Source of the DNA: Kaistella flava (ex Peng et al. 2021)
GTDB taxonomy: Bacteria; Bacteroidota; Bacteroidia; Flavobacteriales; Weeksellaceae
Length of the DNA stretch: 64,000 bases
Assembly: GCF_015191005.1 (NCBI RefSeq)
Contig: NZ_CP040442.1
Coordinates: 3,348,001 to 3,412,000, forward strand
Reading direction: 5' to 3'
Shown piece after piece: positions 44,604 to 53,335 of this stretch. Made by a program: the position numbers and the translations under genes. Every line of letters begins with the position of its first letter. The stretch's first letter is position 1. Below the pieces are notes generated by a model, which made no database searches, was not told the DNA's origin, and worked only from the letters and a program-made list of their open reading frames with translations.

Positions 44604-45191
44604 TTACACCGCTTTTTTAGCAATTCTATTTTCCATAAATGCTAAGATAATCAAAATAACGCCAGCTGCAATCATAATACCACCACCAACATTAGGATAA
44701 GACCACACTTCAAAATTAAGAAGTTGTTTGTAACCAATCAATGGAGGTTGGTAAGACATGCCGGGAACAATAATCGCTGCGTGAGGATTAAGGTTGTGTC
44801 CGTAATCGTATAACCATCTCCAGAAATCGAAGACGAATCCGACACCGAAAAGTAAGAAAATACCTGTCAGTATATTAAGAATTTTTCTGCTGTTTAAGAA
44901 AGCAGCTAAGAAGCACATAATGGCGAAAAATCCTAAGGCAAAGGGTAATATTTTAAATTCCCAAAATTCATCAGCATGTATTTCTTTCATTCCGATATAG
45001 TGGTTCAGACCATTAATGATTGAGTATTCCCCAGTTACTTTGTTGGAGTGAATGAACATTGCTAAACCTTCGGGATACTGTGGAGCGCTAAGATAGATTG
45101 ACCAAATGGGTACAAAAATCGCAACGATTAATCCGATGCCCAAAAGGATGAGAAGTATTTTACTCCATTTTTGGATTGAGTTTGTTTTCAT
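44604..45191 (-). CDS. Membrane protein of the nos cluster (195 aa)
   Basis: 195 residues, four to five hydrophobic helices (about 11-31, 80-100, 106-128, 172-190). NGLNHYIGMKEIHADEFWEFK and FDFWRWLYDYGHNLNPHAAI between helices contain several histidines and acidic residues that could bind metal or haem. It is regularly seen between nosZ and nosL in Bacteroidota by recollection; no biochemical role is established. It starts a separate transcription unit after the nosZ terminator, with a weak Crp-like palindrome at 45265-45280. Confidence 0.7.
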   Translation of the reverse strand: MKTNSIQKWSKILLILLGIGLIVAIFVPIWSIYLSAPQYPEGLAMFIHSNKVTGEYSIINGLNHYIGMKEIHADEFWEFKILPFALGFFAIMCFLAAFLNSRKILNILTGIFLLFGVGFVFDFWRWLYDYGHNLNPHAAIIVPGMSYQPPLIGYKQLLNFEVWSYPNVGGGIMIAAGVILIILAFMENRIAKKAV

Positions 45192-45235
45192 TTTGTTTTT
45201 TTTAAGGTGCTTATTTTTTTTAATGACCGCTCTAG

Positions 45236-45280
45236 TAAAGTTAGGTACTTTAATATCTTTCTTCTGTAATCTTTGTTACA
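45236..45280 (-). promoter_or_regulatory. Possible Crp-like site and promoter for the membrane protein/nosLDFY unit
   Basis: TGTAA-N6-TTACA (45265-45280), centred at 45272.5, is 29.5 bases from a -7 box TAACTTTA (minus strand, 45236-45243). The half-sites differ from the YATGA consensus of the other sites, so it is weaker. Confidence 0.35.
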
Positions 45281-45303
45281 AAATGACATCAATCATTAAA
45301 AGT

Positions 45304-45331
45304 AAAAAGGGCAGTAAAAACTGCCCTTTTA
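45304..45331 (-). terminator. Intrinsic terminator after nosZ
   Basis: AAAAGGGCAGT and ACTGCCCTTTT (11 bp) with an AAAA/TTTT loop, 10 bases after the nosZ stop. It separates cytochrome c-nosZ from the downstream nos genes. Confidence 0.85.
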
Positions 45332-45341
45332 TTAATAATTT

Positions 45342-47336
45342 TTACTTGGTTTCACCTTGTTTTACAGGGCTCTGAGCGTTATCCTTTTTATTATTCAATG
45401 AATAAATAAGAGGAGTATTGCTACCTGCAGGTGATACTCTTACATATCCTTGCATTTCCTGGTGTAACGCAGAACAGAAGTCTGTACAGTACATTGGGAA
45501 CATTCCTGCTTTCAATGGAATCCATTTCAGTGTGCTGGTTTCACCCGGCATAATAAGGAGTTCGGCGTTTTGTGCACCTTTGATTGCGAATCCGTGAGGA
45601 ACATCCCAATCTTGTTCTAGGTTAGTAACGTGGAAGTAAACTTCGTCACCTACTTTTATACCTTCGATATTATCTGGAGCAAAGTGAGATCGGATCGAAG
45701 TCATATAAACATGTACTTTATTTCCTTCTCTTACTACTTTACTTTCACCTTCCCCTCTGGTTACATAAGGGTGTTTGTTGTCTTCTAATTTATAGAATTT
45801 TACTTGGTTTTTGGTAAACAGTTCTGCTGGTCCTGCTTGTGCATAATGCGGCTCACCAATAGTAGGGAAGTCTAAGAGCAGTTTCATTTTGTCTCCACTA
45901 ATGTCGAAGAGTTGAGCAGACTGTGCTAATTCTGGACCTGTTGGTAAGAATCTGTCTTTCGTAATTTTGTTATACGCTACTAGATATTTTCCGTAAGGTT
46001 TTTTAGTGTCTCCACCAACAACCATAAGGTGACCTGTAGAATAGAAAGTAGGTTGTCTGTCTAAAACTTTACAAGTTGCGATATCCCATTTAACGATTTC
46101 TGAAGAAACGAACATGGAGGTATAGGCATTTCCTTTTCCGTCAAATTCAGTATGGAGTGGTCCTAAACCTGGCTTTTGAACTTCACCGTGTAAAACTGCG
46201 TCATACTTAACGATTGGAATTCCATCAAATTCACCTGAGAAATTTTTGTCAGCAATTGCTTTCATTAATTTGTCAAAACTGAATACAGGAATTAAAGCTG
46301 CTAATTTTCCTGAACCGATAATATATTCTCCTGTTGGATCAATATCACAACCGTGTGGAGATTTTGGACAAGGAATCAAATAACAGATATCTTTTAATTC
46401 TTTAGCAGAAAGTACAGATACTTCTTTTAAGATTTCAGATTTAGCCATGTGAGTAGATTCGTCATAAGTATTATGAGCATATTCTACGGCCATTTTTTTA
46501 GCTTTCCCTGCTTTTAAATACTCTTCAGCTTTTTTCCAGTTCACCGCCATGATAAAGTCTTTCTCATTTTGAGAAGCATTTACTTCAAGAAGCGTGTTTG
46601 CCTGTTCAGAGTTATAGCAAGAGAAGAAAAACCATCCGTGAGATTTACCTTTACCAGCGTGTGACAAGTCAAAGTTAAATCCTGGAGCTTCAATCTGGAA
46701 CGTAATGTCCATTTTTCCATCTTCTTTTCCAATTCCGATGAAAGATAAGTAACCTTTAAAGTTTTCTTTGAAAGATTCAATTGGTACGTCACCTTGTCCG
46801 TCAACTGGTACAGCGAAACGAGTTCCTGCTACTACATATTCTGTGTTTTCCGTAAGGAATGGAGAAGAGTGATTTCCTGCAGAGTTAGGAATCTCGATAA
46901 TTTCGGTAGTTGTGAACGTTTTAAGGTCAATCTTTGCAACACGTGGAGTGTTATTGGCATTAGCAAATAAATATCTGCCATCTGTTTCTCCATTTGTTTG
47001 TGATAATGCAAGGTGATGTTGGTCATCCCATGGTACGAAACCATGAGAAGTTTCAAGCATTGGTTTGGTCTCTTCGCTGAATCCGTACCCATTTTCTGGA
47101 TGTACAGAGAATACAGGAACGATCTTTAATGTTCTACCACTTGGCAGTCCAACAACACTAATTTGTCCATTGAAACCACCACTAACGAAGTTGTAAACTT
47201 CATCATGTTTTCCTGGGGCAACATACACTCTCTCGGCTGCATCACCCGTTACGGCAGTTTGCGTGCCCTTGGGTTTACATGCGACGATACTCACCGCAGC
47301 AAAAGCTGCGAGTCCAATTTTCTTGTAAGTTTTCAT
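45342..47336 (-). CDS. nosZ: Nitrous-oxide reductase, clade II (Sec-type), lipoprotein form
   Basis: Reduces N2O to N2 in the periplasm, 664 residues. The N-terminus AAVSIVACKPKGT is a Sec/lipoprotein signal rather than a twin-arginine one, marking clade II. A seven-bladed beta-propeller (about 60-530) with CuZ-site histidines such as QHHLALSQ, NHSSPF and SPHGCDIDPTGEY comes first, then a cupredoxin domain. The CuA motif is YCTDFCSALHQEM with Cys617, Cys621, His625 and Met628. Preceded by a cytochrome c gene 86 bases upstream on the same strand. Confidence 0.96.
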   Translation of the reverse strand: MKTYKKIGLAAFAAVSIVACKPKGTQTAVTGDAAERVYVAPGKHDEVYNFVSGGFNGQISVVGLPSGRTLKIVPVFSVHPENGYGFSEETKPMLETSHGFVPWDDQHHLALSQTNGETDGRYLFANANNTPRVAKIDLKTFTTTEIIEIPNSAGNHSSPFLTENTEYVVAGTRFAVPVDGQGDVPIESFKENFKGYLSFIGIGKEDGKMDITFQIEAPGFNFDLSHAGKGKSHGWFFFSCYNSEQANTLLEVNASQNEKDFIMAVNWKKAEEYLKAGKAKKMAVEYAHNTYDESTHMAKSEILKEVSVLSAKELKDICYLIPCPKSPHGCDIDPTGEYIIGSGKLAALIPVFSFDKLMKAIADKNFSGEFDGIPIVKYDAVLHGEVQKPGLGPLHTEFDGKGNAYTSMFVSSEIVKWDIATCKVLDRQPTFYSTGHLMVVGGDTKKPYGKYLVAYNKITKDRFLPTGPELAQSAQLFDISGDKMKLLLDFPTIGEPHYAQAGPAELFTKNQVKFYKLEDNKHPYVTRGEGESKVVREGNKVHVYMTSIRSHFAPDNIEGIKVGDEVYFHVTNLEQDWDVPHGFAIKGAQNAELLIMPGETSTLKWIPLKAGMFPMYCTDFCSALHQEMQGYVRVSPAGSNTPLIYSLNNKKDNAQSPVKQGETK

Positions 47337-47422
47337 ATGATATTTAATTATTCTTTCGGAAGGAAAGTAGGAAAAGATGAATGGTAAAGTAGAATTTCAT
47401 TTACCATTCATCAAGAAGGGAT

Positions 47423-47923
47423 TTATTTTGCGCCGTCGATCTCTCTCATATATTCGAGAACTTCTCTAGCGTCTTTATCTGTTAGAGCTTGATTTGGCAT
47501 TCTAACCAAACAAAGTTCCAGTTGTTTTTGTAATTCAGGATCTACATCGATCATTGGATCAGGATTAGAAATAAAGTTCATAATCCATTCAGGAGTTTGT
47601 CTTGTAGTAACACCTTTCCAACCTGGTCCAACTAATTTTTCGTCTGTTGGTTTGTGGCAAGAAGTACATTTAACTTCAGCTATTTTTTTACCTTCAGCTG
47701 CCATTGCTGGATCAAACTTGCTGATGTCAATGTTTTCGTGTTTACCAAGACCTCTGTTTGGATCATACTTAGCAGCGCTAGCTTCCATCTCGGCGCTAGT
47801 TTCATTTGCCGTTGTAGCAGCGTCAGATGATGCTGTAGGAACTGAATCGGTTTTTTTGTCTCCTCCGCAAGAGAATAGAGCGAAGGTAAGGGTTGCGAGT
47901 GCAATAGTTTTTACTAATTTCAT
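47423..47923 (-). CDS. Monohaem cytochrome c lipoprotein, nosZ partner
   Basis: 166 residues. Lipoprotein signal (TFALFSCGGDKKTD, lipobox Cys about 19), a low-complexity Ala/Ser/Thr linker (about 28-55) and one class I cytochrome c domain. Haem motif VKCTSCHKP (CxxCH, about 85-89) and distal Met in CLVRMPNQALT (about 143). It precedes nosZ on the same strand (86 bases) and so probably donates electrons to it. Driven by the divergent promoter region at 47947-48022. Confidence 0.85.
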   Translation of the reverse strand: MKLVKTIALATLTFALFSCGGDKKTDSVPTASSDAATTANETSAEMEASAAKYDPNRGLGKHENIDISKFDPAMAAEGKKIAEVKCTSCHKPTDEKLVGPGWKGVTTRQTPEWIMNFISNPDPMIDVDPELQKQLELCLVRMPNQALTDKDAREVLEYMREIDGAK

Positions 47924-47946
47924 TTTATTGATTTTTTTTGTATGCT

Positions 47947-48022
47947 CAAAAGTACTAAGGTTTGCTTGATTGTCGTTATGATTGTAATCATAAACACCGT
48001 ATGATAATTATCGTCAAATTTG
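47947..48022. promoter_or_regulatory. Symmetric divergent promoter with Crp/Fnr-type operator
   Basis: Perfect 18-base palindrome TTATGATT-GT-AATCATAA (47976-47993), centre 47984.5. Left: minus-strand -7 box TACTTTTG (47947-47954). Right: plus-strand box CAAATTTG (48015-48022), one mismatch from TANNTTTG. Each box starts exactly 30.5 bases from the centre, the class II activator position for both directions. Confidence 0.65.
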
Positions 48023-48060
48023 TGATACAAAAATATAACAGACATTTAAATAAGAAACGA

Positions 48061-48447
48061 ATGAAAAAGTATCTCGTAATCTGCGGAGTTTTAGCAGTAG
48101 TAGCATGTAATAAAAAAGAAAGCAATCCTAATATGGATAGCAATGTAATGTTGGAGGAGCCCGTTGTAAAAACTGTAGATTCTGCAGCTGCAAACAAACC
48201 AGAAGGTTTAGCGCTTATAGAAGGTGCAGATTGTTTGACTTGTCATAAAATGGATGTTAGAGTAGTTGGACCATCTTATCAGGAAGTAGCTGATAAATAT
48301 TCAGCAGGAGATCTTGACATGCTTGCCAATAAAATTATTGAAGGAGGGAAAGGAAATTGGGGAGAAATTCCAATGACGCCACACGCCGGAATGAGTAAAG
48401 AAAATGCTAAAAAAATGGTAGAGTATATTATGACTCTTAAAAAATAG
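48061..48447 (+). CDS. Class I cytochrome c lipoprotein, c551-like
   Basis: 128 residues from ATG 48061, the start of a lipoprotein signal (MKKYLVICGVLAVVACNKKE, lipobox Cys about 16); upstream in-frame codons back to 47962 do not resemble a leader and lie in the promoter region. One haem motif DCLTCHKMD (about 58-63) and distal methionine IPMTPHAGMS (about 101) define a class I cytochrome c. It is divergent from the nosZ-partner cytochrome, sharing one palindromic operator. Probably an electron carrier in the same N2O respiration chain. Confidence 0.85.
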   Translation: MKKYLVICGVLAVVACNKKESNPNMDSNVMLEEPVVKTVDSAAANKPEGLALIEGADCLTCHKMDVRVVGPSYQEVADKYSAGDLDMLANKIIEGGKGNWGEIPMTPHAGMSKENAKKMVEYIMTLKK

Positions 48448-48465
48448 TAAATTATTATACCGATT

Positions 48466-48501
48466 AAAAGACATCTTATTTATGTAAGATGTCTTTTTTT
48501 T
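48466..48501 (+). terminator. Intrinsic terminator after the cytochrome c gene
   Basis: AAAAGACATCTTA and TAAGATGTCTTTT around a 6-base loop, with a T8 tail. Confidence 0.85.
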
Positions 48502-48528
48502 ATTTAAAATGAAAATCAAATCTGTCAA

Positions 48529-48560
48529 TTTGTCATAAATTTTCCTGTGGTATAAAATTG
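48529..48560 (+). promoter_or_regulatory. Probable dnaK promoter
   Basis: TTTG (48529-48532), 20-base spacer, TAAAATTG (48553-48560), one mismatch from TANNTTTG; ATG 48615 is 54 bases downstream. No CIRCE-like repeat is visible. Confidence 0.5.
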
Positions 48561-48614
48561 GAGAAGTTCTGACTGTAAAAATTAATTTAAATAATAACTA
48601 AAAATATAACTAAA

Positions 48615-50513
48615 ATGAGCAAAATAATTGGAATTGACTTAGGTACGACCAATTCATGTGTTGCCGTAATGGAAGGGAAAGATCCTGTGGTAATCCCAAA
48701 TGCAGAAGGTAAAAGAACAACTCCTTCTATCGTAGCATTTACAGAAGATGGTGAAAGAAAAGTTGGAGATCCTGCAAAAAGACAAGCAGTAACCAATCCT
48801 ACTAAAACAGTTTACTCGATTAAAAGATTTATCGGAACACACTTTAAAGATGATGCATCCGAAGTTTCCAGAGTGCCTTATAAAGTAGTAGCTGGACCTA
48901 ACGATACTGCAAAAGTAAAAATCGACGACAGAGAATATACTCCTCAAGAGATCTCTGCCATGATTCTTCAAAAAATGAAGAAAACTGCAGAAGATTATTT
49001 AGGTCAAGAAGTAACAAGAGCGGTAATTACAGTTCCTGCTTACTTTAATGATGCACAAAGACAGGCAACTAAAGAAGCTGGTGAAATCGCTGGTTTAACA
49101 GTAGAAAGAATTATCAATGAGCCTACTGCAGCAGCATTGGCTTATGGTTTAGATAAAAATCACAAAGACCAAAAAATCGCAGTTTATGATTTAGGTGGTG
49201 GTACTTTTGACGTTTCTATTCTTGATTTAGGAGATGGAGTTTTCGAAGTATTATCTACAAATGGTGATACTCACTTAGGTGGTGATGATTTTGATGATGT
49301 AATTATCAACTGGTTGGCAAGTGATTTTAAATCTGAAGAAGGTGTTGAATTGAAAACTGATCCAATCGCTCTTCAAAGATTAAAAGAAGCAGCTGAGAAA
49401 GCAAAAATTGAATTGTCTTCTTCTGCACAAACTGAAATCAACCTTCCATATATTACTGCAACTGCAACAGGTCCGAAACACTTAGTTAAAACTTTGACTA
49501 AAGCGAAATTCGAACAATTAGCAGCTGACTTGGTAAGACGTTCTATGGAGCCTTGTAAAAAAGCGCTTTCAGATGCAGGTCTTTCTGTTTCAGATATTGA
49601 TGAGGTTATTTTAGTTGGTGGATCTACAAGAATCCCAATCATTCAGGAGCAAGTAGAAAAATTCTTCGGAAAAACCCCTTCAAAAGGAGTTAATCCAGAT
49701 GAGGTTGTAGCTTTAGGAGCTGCTATTCAAGGTGGAGTTTTAACTGGTGATGTGAAAGACGTTCTTTTATTAGACGTTACGCCACTTTCATTAGGTATTG
49801 AAACAATGGGTTCTGTGTTCACTAAATTAATTGAGTCTAATACAACTATTCCAACTAAAAAATCAGAAGTTTTCTCTACCGCAAGTGATAACCAACCTGC
49901 AGTTTCTATTAGAGTTGGACAAGGTGAAAGACCAATGTTTAATGACAATAAAGAAATCGGAAGATTTGACTTATCTGATATTCCACCAGCACAGAGAGGA
50001 GTTCCTCAAATCGAAGTAACTTTCGATATTGATGCCAACGGGATCTTGAGCGTTTCTGCTAAAGATAAAGGAACAGGTAAAGAACAAACTATTAAAATCC
50101 AAGCGAGTTCAGGACTTTCAGATGATGAGATCCAAAGAATGAAACGTGAAGCTGAAGAAAACGCTTCATCTGATGCTAAAAGAAAAGAAGAAGTTGAAAT
50201 CTTCAATAAAGCAGACGGATTGATTTTCCAAACAGAAAAACAATTGAAAGAATTTGGTGACAAATTATCAGCTGACAAAAAAGCAGCAGTAGAAACTGCA
50301 GCAGCAGAATTAAAAACTGCTTTCGAAGCAAAAGATACAGACACTGTAAAAACCAAAACTGAAGCTTTAGACGCAGCTTGGATGGCAGCTTCTGAAGAAA
50401 TGTACGCAGCAGGAAACCAAGGACAACCAGGTGCTGACCAAGCACAAGGAAGCCCTGAAGGAAACCAAGGCGGAGAAGATGTTCAGGATGCTGACTTCGA
50501 AGAAGTCAAATAA
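48615..50513 (+). CDS. dnaK: Molecular chaperone DnaK (Hsp70)
   Basis: 632 residues. ATPase domain with [18 protein letters not shown] (1-20), [21 protein letters not shown] (about 136), [18 protein letters not shown] and [11 protein letters not shown]. Linker [15 protein letters not shown] then the peptide-binding domain (about 390-505) and a helical lid ending in a Gly/Gln/Pro-rich tail and the acidic [11 protein letters not shown]. All hallmark motifs are intact. It is a single gene; grpE and dnaJ are not next to it. A strong terminator follows, then the mobile element. Confidence 0.97.
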   Translation: MSKIIGIDLGTTNSCVAVMEGKDPVVIPNAEGKRTTPSIVAFTEDGERKVGDPAKRQAVTNPTKTVYSIKRFIGTHFKDDASEVSRVPYKVVAGPNDTAKVKIDDREYTPQEISAMILQKMKKTAEDYLGQEVTRAVITVPAYFNDAQRQATKEAGEIAGLTVERIINEPTAAALAYGLDKNHKDQKIAVYDLGGGTFDVSILDLGDGVFEVLSTNGDTHLGGDDFDDVIINWLASDFKSEEGVELKTDPIALQRLKEAAEKAKIELSSSAQTEINLPYITATATGPKHLVKTLTKAKFEQLAADLVRRSMEPCKKALSDAGLSVSDIDEVILVGGSTRIPIIQEQVEKFFGKTPSKGVNPDEVVALGAAIQGGVLTGDVKDVLLLDVTPLSLGIETMGSVFTKLIESNTTIPTKKSEVFSTASDNQPAVSIRVGQGERPMFNDNKEIGRFDLSDIPPAQRGVPQIEVTFDIDANGILSVSAKDKGTGKEQTIKIQASSGLSDDEIQRMKREAEENASSDAKRKEEVEIFNKADGLIFQTEKQLKEFGDKLSADKKAAVETAAAELKTAFEAKDTDTVKTKTEALDAAWMAASEEMYAAGNQGQPGADQAQGSPEGNQGGEDVQDADFEEVK

Positions 50514-50555
50514 ATAGCAATTATCATCGATTAATATCGATTGAAATAAAGTAGT

Positions 50556-50594
50556 AAATCGCTGTAAACTTAATGTTTACAGCGATTTTTTTGT
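50556..50594 (+). terminator. Intrinsic terminator after dnaK
   Basis: AAATCGCTGTAAAC and GTTTACAGCGATTT (14 bp) around TTAAT, followed by T7. Confidence 0.9.
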
Positions 50595-50752
50595 TTTTAA
50601 CATTTTTCAATAATAGGTGATTTTAATCGATTTTTATCGTATTTTTGTATCTTACTTGTACCGAGCTATATTTTGATAGTAGGTGCGCCTTATGCGCCTT
50701 AATTGATATTTAAACTCGAAAAAAGAGAGATTGTGCAGGATGTTATTACAGA
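50595..50752. other. Junction region between dnaK and the integrated element
   Basis: Gene-free. It holds a candidate promoter (TATTTTTG near 50641-50648) and a small GC-hairpin (GGTGC...GCGCC, about 50681-50698). Three copies of ATCGATT lie around here (50526, 50536 and 50626). The left attachment site of the element should be in this stretch, but no duplicate end is visible because the right end is outside the window. Confidence 0.4.
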
Positions 50753-51322
50753 ATGGGATTTAGTAAATTAAAAATACCGAGGGTTTGTGAGCATTGTTCA
50801 AAACCATTTGAAGCAAAAACAGTTATGACCCGTTTTTGTTCTATTTCCTGCAATAATAAAGCAGCAAAAGAAATTAAAAAATTCGAAAAAGAAAGGATTG
50901 AAAAATTAACACTTTTGAAAAATTATGCAATTAAAATCGCAGAAGTTCAATCTCGGGAATTTATTTCAGTGTCTGAAGCGACCGTTATGTTTGGGATTTC
51001 TAAAGATACGGTGCACAGATATATAAAAAGAGGAATTATTACTGGAGTTAATCTAGGTTCAAGATTGACGCGAGTAAAGCGATCAGATTTTGAAGCTTTA
51101 TTTTCAGCTGTTGAAGTTCCAGATAAATCTAAAGAAGCACCTGAAAAACCCACTTTTAAAATAGGTACTTGTTACACGATTTCTGAGATAAGTGAAAAAT
51201 ACCATGCCGATCCGGCAACTGTTAACAGCGTAATTAGAAGAAACAAAATTCCGACAATGAAAGTTGGAAGTTTCGTTTATGTACCTAAAAATTTAATTGA
51301 TAAAATTTTTGACGGAAAATGA
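50753..51322 (+). CDS. Zinc-finger and double-HTH protein coupled to the integrase
   Basis: 189 residues. An N-terminal four-cysteine knuckle (CEHC at 12-15 and CSISC at 29-33), a basic helix (KKFEKERIEK), and then two excisionase/MerR-like winged HTH segments: ISVSEATVMFGISKDTVHRY (about 65-84) and YTISEISEKYHADPATVNSV (about 142-161), each followed by a KVG/NLGS wing. The stop overlaps the integrase start by four bases (ATGA), so the two are translationally coupled. It probably directs excision or att-site binding. The family has no experimental function that I can name. Confidence 0.7.
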   Translation: MGFSKLKIPRVCEHCSKPFEAKTVMTRFCSISCNNKAAKEIKKFEKERIEKLTLLKNYAIKIAEVQSREFISVSEATVMFGISKDTVHRYIKRGIITGVNLGSRLTRVKRSDFEALFSAVEVPDKSKEAPEKPTFKIGTCYTISEISEKYHADPATVNSVIRRNKIPTMKVGSFVYVPKNLIDKIFDGK

Positions 51323-52560
51323 AAGAGTTATTAAAAACCAAAGTTACCGTGAGACTACGTAAAGCCGAATTCCGAAAAGAATGGTTTATTTATTTGGAAA
51401 GTTATCCCGTGATGATTCCTGGTAAAAATGACGTTCAAAGAATTCGGGAATATTTGAACCGGAGCGTCACAACCGTAGATTTTGACAAGAAAAGACCTGC
51501 ACGAACAACACAAAATTCAGTTTCATTTAAACCCAAAAGAGATGATAATGGAATTATAGTTTGCAAAAGTGAAAACGACCGTGAAACAATGTTTTATGCA
51601 GATTCCATGCGTAAATTACGTCAGAGAGAATATGATAATATTGAACTTTATAGTGAACTCGACAAAATTCAAGTAGAACAGAAAGAGAAATCTCAGGAGA
51701 ATTTTGTGAGGTATTTTGACCTGCTTACTAACAAACGACATAAAAATAACTCCGAATCTATTAAGGTAAACTGGTATCGCTCCATAGAATTTCTAAAAGA
51801 TTTCGGTGGTGAAACGATTATGTTTTCACAGATTGATTTAAAATTTTCACAAAATTTTAAATCATACTTGTTGACCGCAAAAAGTGGTAGCAATAAGGAA
51901 GAGATTATTTCTCAAAATACGGCTTCAACTTATTTTTCTGTTTTCAAAGCCGCATTAAAACAAGCTTTTATCGATGGATATTTTACAACTGATATTTCTG
52001 CAAAAATAAAAGCAATTCCGCACGAGGAATCGAGACGAGAATATTTAACGTTGGAAGAACTCAATACTTTAGTGGAAACACCTTGTGAACTTGATGTTTT
52101 AAAACGTGCAGCACTTTTTTCGGCGTTAACAGGTCTGCGGCATTCCGATATTCAAAAATTAACTTGGAATGAAATAAGTCGTGAAAAAGATCAAGCAAGA
52201 ATAAACTTTACTCAAAAAAAGACAAAAGGTGTGGAATATATGCCAATGTCTAAACAAGCATTACAACTTTGTGGTGAAGCAGGTTTACCAAATGATTTAG
52301 TTTTTAAAGATTTAACGAACCCAGCTTGGATTTCTCGACCACTTAAAAAATGGATTGAAAGCGCAGGTATAACCAAGAAAATAACTTTTCATAACTTCCG
52401 TCATACTTTCGCTACATTACAACTTTCCAGTGGAACTGATATTTACACCGTCAGTAAAATGCTTGGTCATACCAACGTAAAAACTACACAGGTTTACGCA
52501 AAGGTTGTTGATGAAAAGAAAAATAAAGCTTCGTCCGCTATTCATTTAAAAAATTTATAA
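51319..52560 (+). CDS. Tyrosine site-specific integrase
   Basis: 413 residues. An arm/N-terminal domain with a basic start, a core-binding SAM-like domain (about 110-215) and a catalytic domain. Catalytic residues are seen in TGLRHSD (Arg about 272), HNFRHTFA (His and Arg about 357-361), and LGHTNVKTTQVYAKV (final His and Tyr about 392). The ARM-type N-terminus (VTVRLRKAEFRKEWFIYL) is typical of Bacteroidota transposon/ICE integrases. It drives integration downstream of dnaK. Confidence 0.9.
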   Translation: MKELLKTKVTVRLRKAEFRKEWFIYLESYPVMIPGKNDVQRIREYLNRSVTTVDFDKKRPARTTQNSVSFKPKRDDNGIIVCKSENDRETMFYADSMRKLRQREYDNIELYSELDKIQVEQKEKSQENFVRYFDLLTNKRHKNNSESIKVNWYRSIEFLKDFGGETIMFSQIDLKFSQNFKSYLLTAKSGSNKEEIISQNTASTYFSVFKAALKQAFIDGYFTTDISAKIKAIPHEESRREYLTLEELNTLVETPCELDVLKRAALFSALTGLRHSDIQKLTWNEISREKDQARINFTQKKTKGVEYMPMSKQALQLCGEAGLPNDLVFKDLTNPAWISRPLKKWIESAGITKKITFHNFRHTFATLQLSSGTDIYTVSKMLGHTNVKTTQVYAKVVDEKKNKASSAIHLKNL

Positions 52561-52561
52561 A

Positions 52562-53230
52562 ATGAATTTTAAATATTTTGAACATATAGTAAAACATTTG
52601 ACGGTCGTTTCTGCGTGCTTATTATTAGGCGCTTTGGCAAGATTGGCTTTTCTTGATAAAGGTGTCGATGATTACACTGCAAATATTATCTTCTGGTGCG
52701 TGACTGCTTTAGGTGTAATCCTTTATGCATTAATCGTTTTATTTCTAGACGGAATTATTAAAAATAGAAAAATACTACCTCAAAAAAACAGTTCTAAAAA
52801 TTCTACTAAAGATGTTATTCCAACTGAAAATCTTGAGAATATAAGACAAGAGCAACAAAACATAATTGATCAAAATGCCCAAGGCAAAAAAAATATTGCG
52901 ATAAAATACACCCAAAATCAGTTTGCGCTTTACACTTCAGAAGATGATTTAAAATCACTTTGTAATTACGTTGTGCTCTATTCCGAGAAAAATAAATTGG
53001 ACAACATTAAACCAATCAAAATCGAGAAATTATCCAACCTAGATTTGTATCATTTCGGGTGGAATATATGGAAACATTTTAATGTGCGAAACCAATTCGA
53101 AACTGCTGTGTTTCTAAAAAAAATATTTTCAGAATCTTTGAAAGAAGTAGAACCTGAAAGTATAAAACGACATTTAAAAGACGATGAAATGAAAGGAATA
53201 ATTACCATCAAGGAATCTCTTTCTGATTAG
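52562..53230 (+). CDS. Element-borne membrane protein of unknown function
   Basis: 222 residues. Two N-terminal membrane helices (about 12-30 and 42-64), then a Lys/Asn/Gln-rich soluble part with a helical linker (about 75-110) and a C-terminal helical domain (TQNQFALYTSEDDLKSLCNY, YHFGWNIWKHFNVRNQFETA). No catalytic motif was recognised. It starts two bases after the integrase stop and is followed by a terminator at 53256, so it belongs to the integrase operon. Function unknown. Confidence 0.6.
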   Translation: MNFKYFEHIVKHLTVVSACLLLGALARLAFLDKGVDDYTANIIFWCVTALGVILYALIVLFLDGIIKNRKILPQKNSSKNSTKDVIPTENLENIRQEQQNIIDQNAQGKKNIAIKYTQNQFALYTSEDDLKSLCNYVVLYSEKNKLDNIKPIKIEKLSNLDLYHFGWNIWKHFNVRNQFETAVFLKKIFSESLKEVEPESIKRHLKDDEMKGIITIKESLSD

Positions 53231-53255
53231 AAAAAATTACTAAACGCTGTGTTTT

Positions 53256-53305
53256 TAAAGTGTTTTCTCCGTGTACCATGCGACACAGGGAAAACACTTT
53301 TTTTA
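53256..53305 (+). terminator. Strong terminator ending the integrase operon
   Basis: AAAGTGTTTTC-TCCGTGT and ACACAGGGAAAACACTTT pair as a long, slightly bulged stem around an 8-base loop, with a T7 tail. Confidence 0.85.
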
Positions 53306-53335
53306 TTTGCACCATAACAATTAAAAACGATAGTT

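Noticed and set aside
45106..45375. + strand ORF covering the nosZ terminator
   Set aside because: Antisense across the promoter and terminator region; no homology or coding signal.
47962..48060. Upstream start of the plus-strand cytochrome c
   Set aside because: The extra 33 residues cover the palindromic operator and -7 box; ATG 48061 begins a lipoprotein signal.
48507..48614. CIRCE heat-shock operator before dnaK
   Set aside because: No TTAGCACTC-N9-GAGTGCTAA or close variant is present.
50006..50356. 116-codon ORF opposite dnaK
   Set aside because: Ser-rich shadow of the dnaK 3' region.
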